Part shown: in pieces, positions 57,648 to 64,000 of the stretch
How the letters are laid out: the number at the start of each line of letters is the position of its first letter
Position numbering within the stretch: the stretch's first letter is position 1
NCBI GenBank assembly: GCA_964403795.1
Contig: CAYOHP010000012.1
Location: forward strand, 1 to 64,000
DNA: 64,000 bases
From: CAYOHP01 sp964403795 [NCBI: uncultured bacterium]
GTDB taxonomy: Bacteria; Muiribacteriota; UBA6191; CAZXTJ01
Direction: 5' to 3'
Notes under the pieces: generated by a model
Databases searched by the model: none
Told to the model about the DNA's origin: nothing
Seen by the model: only the letters and a program-made list of their open reading frames with translations
Made by a program: the position numbers and the translations under genes

Positions 57648-60600
57648 GGACCGACCTCACTGGCCAGCAGGACCGGGGGCAGGAAGCCGTCGCGGCACGC
57701 GAACCAGGCATGCCAGGTCGCTACCACCGGGAGAGGAGCGGGATCCGGACGATAGGCGACGAAGCCCTCCGGCTCGAGAACGTGGAGGTCGCCGCTCCCG
57801 GGATCCACGGTCGCCAGCCGGATCCAGCGGTTCTCGACCATGTCGCGGATCATGGCGGAGCGCTCGGCCACCCCCAGGAGGCGGGCCGGGGTCGCCTCGA
57901 CCACCATGAACAGGCGCACCGGCTCGTGGATCCGGGTGGTCTGCCACCAGGCCCCGGTGCGAAGGTCGCTCATGGGACCATCGACCACGCCCATCAGCCC
58001 CGAGAGGTTGTGGGGCAGCTTGGTTCCGCTGCCGTAGATCCGGCAGTCGGTCTTCCCGAAGAAGTAGGCCAGGTTGATGCCCGACACCACCGGGACGATG
58101 GCCGAGAGCAGGCCAAGGAGGAGGTCACCGTCGGAATCGGCCTCGGGGTCGTAGCTCACCAGGAAGGCGCGCCGGTCGAGGAAGATGCCTCGGGTCAGGT
58201 CCCTGCGTCCCACCACGCAGCATGCGTTGCCGCCGTGGTCGTTCTCGGGCCAGGGTTGGGCGAGGTCCACCGACCGGGCCTCGACTTCCGCCAACGACGA
58301 CTCGGGCGACGGGTCCTCCCGGCCGATCGCGAACCAGCGGCATCGCTCCTGGGCATGGGCTCGCCGTGCTTCCTCGAGATCCCTCCTCGCTTGGGCCACC
58401 AGCTCCGTGAGGCCCGGGGGGACGCGGTCGAGATCGAAGAGCTCGAATCGGTCGGCGCAGGTGTCGTAGACCCCACCCACGAACCAGGTGCGCTCGGGGA
58501 TGGGGGTGCCGTGGTCCGCCAGCCAGGTCCGGATCCTGGGATGGTTGGCGAGGGTGGCGAAGAGCCGGGCGTTGGGCGCGCCCGATCTTCCTCCGCAGGC
58601 CCCGCACTGGTACGCGGAGCTGTGGAGGTTGTTCACGCTCGAGGACTCATGGCCGAGCACCAGGACGAGGGGAGCGGGGGACCCGGCCAGGCCGATGGTC
58701 CGTAGCAGGTCGCGGATCCGTGGGGCCATGCTCGCGGGGTCCGGGTCCCCCTCGCTGACGGACGTTGCACTCCCGGTTCCCGCCCCTGCCGGTCCGGGGC
58801 CGTGGTCGGGTGTCGGGACCAGCTCGAGCGCGGTGGGGACGTCCGGCCGCCAGAGCCTCCAGATGCGATCCCGGAGGCGCGAGGCGAAGCGGGGAGCGAA
58901 GATTCGGAAGAACAGCGGGAAGCCGGAGAGAAGCCCCAGGACAGCCGAGGAGAACCACCCCAGGAGCAGGTACCGCGACTCGAGCAGGGTCGCCCGGGTG
59001 AGCCTCCCGAACCAGGATCGCTGCCGGTCGCGACTTGGATGATCGTCGGTGTGGGGGCGTTCCACGACCGAATGGGTGGGGCGGGCTCCCAAGGGGCAGA
59101 GAGGACTGGCCCTCCGGTCGTCCGGGCCGCGGAACCAGATCGGGAGGCCGAAGAACCCCGCGGCCCCGAAGGTTTCCGCGGACTCGGACTTGCTCTCGAA
59201 GTGGCGTCGCAGACCTTCGAAGCGATCGTCCAGGCAGGTGACGAGGTGGATCCGGGGCGGGGGGGACGGAGGAGGCTCGATCCGGCTCCGGCGGCGGGCG
59301 GCCAGGGCGTCGAGGATCTCCCGTTGGTAATGGAACTCGTAGGCGGCATGGAGGATCCGGCGCCGTTCGAGCGACCCGAAGGCCTCGATCTCGTCCAGCA
59401 GCGCGTGGGCCTCGCCGGGTGTGAGCGCCAGGAGTTCGGGTGCCGAGAGACCCGACAGCGAAGCGGCCTGGAGCAGGCGGAAGGCTCGGGCGTCGGGGTC
59501 CTCGGGGGCCATGCCACCGCGCTGGGCGGCGATCTCGCGGAGTCCGGAGGGTGCGAGTCCGGGACCGAAGCCCTCGCTTCCCAGCGCCGAGAGGGCCTGG
59601 GTCTCGAGGCAGAGGGCGAGTGCCAGGAAGTCGAGGAGCGAGGCCCGGCAGGGCTGGAACGGGAGCAGCGACGGGTCCCGCTCCACCGTGCGCACCATGC
59701 CCGCCCAGCCCCGGTGTGCCAGCAGGGTCTGCCGCACCACGACCTCGAGTTCGTCGGCCTCGATGCCCAGGCGCTCCAGGCAGTCCAGCGCCAGCCGGCG
59801 CGGATCCGGGCCCAGGGCGAGCTCCCGGTAGACGGTCGCCAGCCAGGGATCGGGGGGAGAGGGAGCGGTCCGGACCAGGCGGACCACAGAATCGAAGAAG
59901 CCCTCGTCACGGGGCTCGGGCGACCAGTAGCCGACGCCCTGGTCCAGGTGGAGCGCGGTCCAGCGGTAGAGGTGCGGCCGGACCAGCTCGTCGACGTCCC
60001 GACCCAGGGCACCGAGCACGAGGTCCCTGGGACGTCGGCCCCGCCAGGACACCGGCTTGGGGCAAGGGTCCCCGGCGATGGCTTCCCGGGTTGTCCGTCG
60101 GCTCGCCACCCAGAGGGCGGCCGCCACGAGGGGTTCGGGATCGAGCTGCAGGGTCTCCAGCAGCTCGTCCCGGTCGAGGCCGAGGCCCGCGATCTCCTCG
60201 AGGCGCGAAGCCGCGGCCGTGGGGTCGTCCTCCCCGGTCAGGAGCGAGGCGATCCGCTCCGGATCCCAGGCTTCGACCACTCCCCGGAGCCAGGTGGCGG
60301 TCCGGGAGACGAGCCGCGACCGGGCCTCGGAGGGGACGTCCTCCCGGAGCCTCCGCCACCAACCGACTTCCTGCATATGCCATTCGAGGGCGGGGCCCCG
60401 GACCTCCACGAGCCCGTGGCGGAGCAAGAGGTCGCGGAGTCGGCTGCGGGAGAGGGCACCCCGCGCCAGCAGGGGATCGGAGGTCGAATCGGAGAGCGCC
60501 TCGAGGACCTGGCGGAGGTCGGTGCGGGTGATCCGGCCCGACACGAATGCCTGCCGGTACTCGTCCTCCGGGAGGTAAGGTTCCCCGCCCAGGATCCTCT

Positions 60601-60817
60601 GCGCTTCCGCCACCCCCTGTTCGAAGGGGAGCCCTTCGAAGGCGCGCAGGGGATTCTGGAATACGAAGGCGTGGAGAGGGCCCTGGACCGGCAGGTGGTG
60701 GGCCGCTCGCGCCAGCGCGTCGTCCAGGAGCTCGGGTGAAATTCCTGTCAGCCTGGGCGACCCCGTCGGGGAAGGATCCCCGGACCGAGGCATGGCGGTC
60801 ATCGGTGGATCCATCAT
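57644..60817 (-). CDS. dabA: DabA, carbonic-anhydrase-like subunit of a DAB inorganic-carbon uptake system
   Basis: 1057 aa from ATG 60817 (an ATG directly follows; no clear Shine-Dalgarno). DUF2309/UPF0753 family. The four zinc-site residues known from Halothiobacillus DabA are here with the right spacing: Cys528 and Asp530 in TCLDDR, His723 in GHESSS, Cys738 in YQCGACGG (His to Cys is 15 residues, as in the known protein). Other family blocks: LHAFVFQNPLRAF, GVYDTCADRFELFD and NLAYFFGKTDCRIYGSGTKL. First gene of a three-gene overlapping operon. Confidence 0.95.
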   Translation of the reverse strand: MMDPPMTAMPRSGDPSPTGSPRLTGISPELLDDALARAAHHLPVQGPLHAFVFQNPLRAFEGLPFEQGVAEAQRILGGEPYLPEDEYRQAFVSGRITRTDLRQVLEALSDSTSDPLLARGALSRSRLRDLLLRHGLVEVRGPALEWHMQEVGWWRRLREDVPSEARSRLVSRTATWLRGVVEAWDPERIASLLTGEDDPTAAASRLEEIAGLGLDRDELLETLQLDPEPLVAAALWVASRRTTREAIAGDPCPKPVSWRGRRPRDLVLGALGRDVDELVRPHLYRWTALHLDQGVGYWSPEPRDEGFFDSVVRLVRTAPSPPDPWLATVYRELALGPDPRRLALDCLERLGIEADELEVVVRQTLLAHRGWAGMVRTVERDPSLLPFQPCRASLLDFLALALCLETQALSALGSEGFGPGLAPSGLREIAAQRGGMAPEDPDARAFRLLQAASLSGLSAPELLALTPGEAHALLDEIEAFGSLERRRILHAAYEFHYQREILDALAARRRSRIEPPPSPPPRIHLVTCLDDRFEGLRRHFESKSESAETFGAAGFFGLPIWFRGPDDRRASPLCPLGARPTHSVVERPHTDDHPSRDRQRSWFGRLTRATLLESRYLLLGWFSSAVLGLLSGFPLFFRIFAPRFASRLRDRIWRLWRPDVPTALELVPTPDHGPGPAGAGTGSATSVSEGDPDPASMAPRIRDLLRTIGLAGSPAPLVLVLGHESSSVNNLHSSAYQCGACGGRSGAPNARLFATLANHPRIRTWLADHGTPIPERTWFVGGVYDTCADRFELFDLDRVPPGLTELVAQARRDLEEARRAHAQERCRWFAIGREDPSPESSLAEVEARSVDLAQPWPENDHGGNACCVVGRRDLTRGIFLDRRAFLVSYDPEADSDGDLLLGLLSAIVPVVSGINLAYFFGKTDCRIYGSGTKLPHNLSGLMGVVDGPMSDLRTGAWWQTTRIHEPVRLFMVVEATPARLLGVAERSAMIRDMVENRWIRLATVDPGSGDLHVLEPEGFVAYRPDPAPLPVVATWHAWFACRDGFLPPVLLASEVGP

Positions 60818-60880
60818 GGATCGAACCCGGTCCGGGAATCCAGGGGTCGACTTGCGCGTCCCGCCCTCCGGGGACCGGCA

Positions 60881-62578
60881 TCAGGCCCTGGTCGCGTCCT
60901 CCAGGAAGTAGTTGAAGTCCTCCGCCTCCTCGGCGTGGAGGACCTCCCAGGCGTGGGCGGGGCTCCTGGCCTCGAACAGCTGTGCCTGGATCCGGGGATC
61001 GGTCCCGATGGCCCGGGCCAGGGCGGCGAGTACCGCCAGGTGCCGTTCCTCCTGGCCGGGAGGAGTCACCAGGAGGACGATGCAGTGGACCGGGACCCCG
61101 TCCGGGGTCTCGAAGGCGAGTCCCGACCGGGAGAGAGCCATGACTCCCTGCATCCGGTCGATGCCGGGGACCGTGGTGTGGGGGATCATGAGGCCGCCGC
61201 CCACACAGGTGGAGACCACGGCCTCGCGCTCCAGGATCGCCTGGAGGAGAGGGCCCCGATCGATCTCCAGGGCGTGGGTCCTGACCAGCAGTTGGGTCAG
61301 GGCCTCGATGGCCTGGGCCTTGGTGTCGGCCTGGAATCCGGTGACGATGTTCTCCTCCTGGAGGAAATCGATGAGGCGCGCTCGGTCCTTGCCCGCCTCT
61401 CCGGCACGCTGGACCGCGAGGCGGGTGAGGCTGGGACCGATCACCTGGTTCACCGCCAGGGTCGAGAGCCCGATCGCGACCACTACCGGTGCCGCGGGTG
61501 CGAGCTGCGGGTGGTCCTGGGTGAAGAGGATCAGGCCGACGGCGACTCCTCCGTGCGGCAGCAGGGCCATCCCCAGGTTGCTGCGGACGCTCTGGATCGA
61601 CCCCGCCAGGGACATGGCCATCCAGCCCGAGGCCAGCTTCCCGAGACCGCGACCGAGGAAGTAGAGAGCCACCAGCGGAGCCACCGGAAGTACCGCGGCG
61701 AAGTCGAGGCGCATCCCCGCGAGCGTGTAGAAGAAGGTGAAGAGCAGCCCCTCGACGGTCAGGAGGTAGGACTCGCCGACCTGCTCCCGCTCGCTCATGA
61801 GATTGGAGAGGGCCATGCCGGCGAAGGTGCAGGCGAGCACCGGAGAGGTCCCGAAGGCCGACGCGACGCCGAAGGCCAGCGAGATCGCCGCGATCATGCA
61901 GATCCCGATACGCTCGCGGCCGACCACGCTGCGTGCGAGCAACAGGACCGCCAGGGCCACGGTGGCCCCGATCGAGGCCGAGGCCAGCAGCGTCCCTCCT
62001 GCCAGGACCAGGATCGGGGACAGGAATCCGGCTTCCGCATCCGGAGGGACCCCGGGGACGAGGACATGGCAGGTCTCGTAGAGGCAGACCGCTACCATGT
62101 CGATCAGGGCACAGGCCGCCATCAAGGTCTTCACGAAGATGCCCCGTGCCCGGCAATCGCGGATCACGGAGAGGGTCGCTCCGGGAGACCCCGCCACGCC
62201 GATGGCGGCCAGCAGGAGCGTCTCGCTCCAACCCAGGCCACCCAGGTACCGGAGCGCCAGCACGATGCACATGGGCGTCACGGTGGCCTCCGTGACGACC
62301 AGGATCCCGAGTCGCTTCCCGGCATTGCGGAGGCGACGCAGGTTCAGGTGGGAGCCGACCGCGAAGGCGATGTAGCCGAGGACGAACTCGTACTGGGGAC
62401 GCAGGGCGGCCAGGCGCTGGTACTCGAGGGCGGGAAGCGGGAGCAGGCGCAGGGCCGCTCCCGAGAGGATCCAGCCCGTGACTCGGGGCAGCGAGAAGCG
62501 CGCTGCGATCTCGCCTGCGGTGAGGCCGGAAGTGAGGATGAGGGCAGTCGCCAAAAGGGAGGATGCTTCCTGGGCCAT
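60881..62578 (-). CDS. CPA-family Na+/H+ antiporter with a C-terminal PTS EIIA-like domain
   Basis: 565 aa from ATG 62578. Twelve or so transmembrane helices to about residue 400, beginning SSLLATALILTSGLTAGEIAA, with GVAGSPGATLSVIRDC and FGTSPVLACTFAG in the ion-path region. The last 150 residues form a PTS EIIA-type domain: IDFLQEENIVTGFQADTKA and GGGLMIPHTTVPG, with the phosphorylatable His in IPH. No PTS EIIB/EIIC is in the window, so the domain is probably regulatory (nitrogen-PTS-like). It ends 63 bases upstream of dabA on the same strand and may share its transcript. Confidence 0.9.
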   Translation of the reverse strand: MAQEASSLLATALILTSGLTAGEIAARFSLPRVTGWILSGAALRLLPLPALEYQRLAALRPQYEFVLGYIAFAVGSHLNLRRLRNAGKRLGILVVTEATVTPMCIVLALRYLGGLGWSETLLLAAIGVAGSPGATLSVIRDCRARGIFVKTLMAACALIDMVAVCLYETCHVLVPGVPPDAEAGFLSPILVLAGGTLLASASIGATVALAVLLLARSVVGRERIGICMIAAISLAFGVASAFGTSPVLACTFAGMALSNLMSEREQVGESYLLTVEGLLFTFFYTLAGMRLDFAAVLPVAPLVALYFLGRGLGKLASGWMAMSLAGSIQSVRSNLGMALLPHGGVAVGLILFTQDHPQLAPAAPVVVAIGLSTLAVNQVIGPSLTRLAVQRAGEAGKDRARLIDFLQEENIVTGFQADTKAQAIEALTQLLVRTHALEIDRGPLLQAILEREAVVSTCVGGGLMIPHTTVPGIDRMQGVMALSRSGLAFETPDGVPVHCIVLLVTPPGQEERHLAVLAALARAIGTDPRIQAQLFEARSPAHAWEVLHAEEAEDFNYFLEDATRA

Positions 62579-62634
62579 GGGGGTGCCCGCAAGGTACCAC
62601 GCACGGTCGGCCTCGGCTGCCGGCCAGGACGTGC

Positions 62635-62640
62635 TACCTT
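62635..62640 (+). promoter_or_regulatory. -10-like TACCTT eight bases before the start at 62649
   Basis: GTGCTACCTT then eight bases then GTG; no Shine-Dalgarno. Part of the leaderless pattern. Confidence 0.4.
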
Positions 62641-62648
62641 CGAGCCGC

Positions 62649-64000
62649 GTGCGCCCCCCTCCCCTGGCCGTGGTGCTCCTCTGCGGGATCGCCCTCGCGG
62701 TCGCCCGGCATCCCCTGCCCCTCGACGACCACTTCTGGCACCTCTCGGTCGGCCGCTGGATCGTCGAGCGGGGCGAGATCCCCTGGCTCGACACCTTCAC
62801 GTTCTCGGTCCCGGGCAAGCCCTGGGTCCCCCACTCGATCGGCTGGGCGCTCCTGCTCCAGGGGATCGAGGCGCTCGGGGGGCTGGCCGCCCTGCGCTCC
62901 CTGGTCGGGCTCCTGGTGGCGGTCTCGGGGCTCACCCTGCTCGAGTTGCTGCTGGAGAAGGGGGGAGCGCGCTACCGGCTCGCCACCTGGCTCCTGGCAC
63001 CGGTGCTGGTGGCCTACCTCGAACTCGCCATGCCCAGGCCCTACTGGATCCCCCAGATCCTCCTGCCCGTCCTCTGGCTCTGGATCGACCGCACCCTCCG
63101 AGCCGGGGACCGGGATCCGCTCCCCGGGTTGGGACGGTATTTCGCGGTGGCGTGGCTCTGGGCCTTCGGGCACGCCTCGATGGTCCTGGCGATCGCGGCC
63201 CCGGTCCTGGCCGCCAGCCTCGATGGGGACAGGCGGCGGCGCCGGCACCTGTTGGCGGCCGCCGGGCTGGCGGGCGTGGCGTCGCTGCTCCAGCCCAACG
63301 GACCCTGGGTCTGGCTCGAGATCTGGAACCACATCTGGCACCAGCCCTCGGTCTCGGGCTTCGTCCAGGAATGGGAAGCGCCTACCTTGGCCGGCCTGAC
63401 CCTGGTGGTGAACCTGATCCTGGTCCTGCTGGTGGCGATCACCGCCGCGGGACGGAGGCAGGGACCGCGCTGGGAGCTGGCCTGGGGCCTCCTGTGGCTG
63501 GCCGGCTATCTGGTGAACCTGCGCCACCTGGGCCTGGCGGTGATGGCCTGGGCGGTCCTCGCCATGGAGGCCGCGGCACCGATGGTGGCCGACCGGGGTT
63601 GGTTCGCCGAGGACGCGCCCCCGGCCTTCCCCCGGCGCGACCGACGCTGGATCGCGGCCTTCGCAGCGCTCCTCCTCGGAGCCCATGCCGCGGGCTTCCC
63701 GGGCCTCGGACGGAAGGACGTGGACCAGGGGGAACTGCCGACCCGGGAACTCGATCCGTTCTTCGCTGCCACGCCGCTGCGTCGCATCCTCTACCGCTTC
63801 GAATGGGGCGGCTACGTGAGCTGGCGGACCCGCCATCGGGTACCGTGCTTCATGGATGGGCGGCTGTTCCTCTTCGGTACCGGGATGATCCGGGACTACC
63901 TGGCCATCCTGCAGGGAGACCCCGGCTGGGAGGCGATCTTCGATCGCTATGCCTTCGACGGAGTGCTCTTGATCGAGAACGCGGCCTGCCTGGACCGGAT
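62649..64000 (+). CDS. Polytopic membrane protein, candidate GT-C-type glycosyltransferase (3' end missing)
   Basis: Open from GTG 62649 to the last base, 450 complete codons. The N-terminus PLAVVLLCGIALAVARHPLP leads to a first periplasmic-type loop (DDHFWHLSVGRWIVERGEIP), then DTFTFSVPGKPWVPHSIGW. This DxxWHL..G..I...G.IP..DTFT pattern is typical of membrane proteins related to GT-C glycosyltransferases that use lipid-linked sugars. At least eight transmembrane segments follow. The C-terminal part (RILYRFEWGGYVSWRTRHRV) is periplasmic-like. The stop lies beyond the window. Divergent from the antiporter. Confidence 0.75.
   Translation, partial: MRPPPLAVVLLCGIALAVARHPLPLDDHFWHLSVGRWIVERGEIPWLDTFTFSVPGKPWVPHSIGWALLLQGIEALGGLAALRSLVGLLVAVSGLTLLELLLEKGGARYRLATWLLAPVLVAYLELAMPRPYWIPQILLPVLWLWIDRTLRAGDRDPLPGLGRYFAVAWLWAFGHASMVLAIAAPVLAASLDGDRRRRRHLLAAAGLAGVASLLQPNGPWVWLEIWNHIWHQPSVSGFVQEWEAPTLAGLTLVVNLILVLLVAITAAGRRQGPRWELAWGLLWLAGYLVNLRHLGLAVMAWAVLAMEAAAPMVADRGWFAEDAPPAFPRRDRRWIAAFAALLLGAHAAGFPGLGRKDVDQGELPTRELDPFFAATPLRRILYRFEWGGYVSWRTRHRVPCFMDGRLFLFGTGMIRDYLAILQGDPGWEAIFDRYAFDGVLLIENAACLDR

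Overview
The window is a 64 kb piece of a very G+C-rich bacterial chromosome (roughly 70% by eye). It is densely packed, with many 4-base ATGA overlaps. The organism is a diderm that makes lipid A: it has OmpH/Skp, LpxD, an LpxC-FabZ fusion and LpxA in one operon. It also has SecG, RNase Y, an extended SRP RNA and several pseudopilins. The LpxC-FabZ fusion, large FHA/GAF/TPR signalling proteins and scattered type II secretion-like genes do not look like a classical proteobacterium. They fit an FCB/PVC-type or uncultured phylum better, but I cannot name a taxon. I see no tRNA, CRISPR array, insertion sequence or prophage; this reads as stable core chromosome.

Layout, left half. 1-7.2 kb: 3' end of mnmE, a prepilin-like protein carrying a beta-propeller, a 24-bp inverted repeat between convergent genes, aroA and tyrA (minus strand), and an exported TPR protein. 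7.4-13.4 kb (minus): a signalling block made of an FHA-GAF-GAF-PP2C phosphatase, a metallo-beta-lactamase-fold/STAS fusion, a 46-residue membrane protein and a membrane Ser/Thr kinase-like protein with an altered catalytic loop. 13.5-14.2 kb: SRP RNA, then 95-96 bp tandem repeats and GC hairpins. 14.2-15.6 kb: an orphan flgM behind a comF-type gene. 15.6-19.5 kb: the lipid A operon. 19.5-27.7 kb: LysM/M23 peptidase, VanW protein, a 1320-residue TPR/zinc-ribbon membrane protein, accB, and a thioredoxin-like lipoprotein without CxxC.

Layout, right half. 27.7-30.3 kb (plus): small proteins including ComFB and two exported or anchored unknowns. 30.2-33.4 kb (minus): alr, rny, secG. 33.5-36.8 kb (plus): beta-carbonic anhydrase, then an ECF sigma factor / HTH protein / GspE-PilT ATPase operon. 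36.8-40.6 kb (minus): a small membrane protein, a phosphatase/cyclase-like fusion that seems to begin at CTG, and uvrD/pcrA. 40.8-44.5 kb (plus): three overlapping pseudopilin-like genes. 44.5-48.8 kb: a Sel1 protein and a compact sigma-54 circuit (double-receiver protein, FHA enhancer-binding protein, two palindromic upstream sites, a sigma-54 promoter, a repeat lipoprotein). 48.8-51.2 kb: two unknown membrane proteins. 51.2-54.7 kb (minus): an exported-looking acyl-CoA-ligase-like protein coupled to a PlsC-like acyltransferase. 54.8-62.6 kb (minus): a DAB-type inorganic-carbon uptake operon with two proton-channel-like subunits behind an antiporter-EIIA fusion. The window ends inside a polytopic membrane protein (plus).

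Three themes recur. Protein phosphorylation is read through FHA domains: kinase-like protein, PP2C, FHA phosphatase and FHA enhancer-binding protein. Envelope assembly is spread over the window. Many genes lacking a Shine-Dalgarno have a TANNNT hexamer ending 6-8 bases before the start codon, which points to leaderless mRNAs. The most unusual items are the sigma-54 circuit, the acyl-ligase/acyltransferase pair, the CTG-start fusion, the kinase with a missing metal-binding Asn, and the extended DAB operon.
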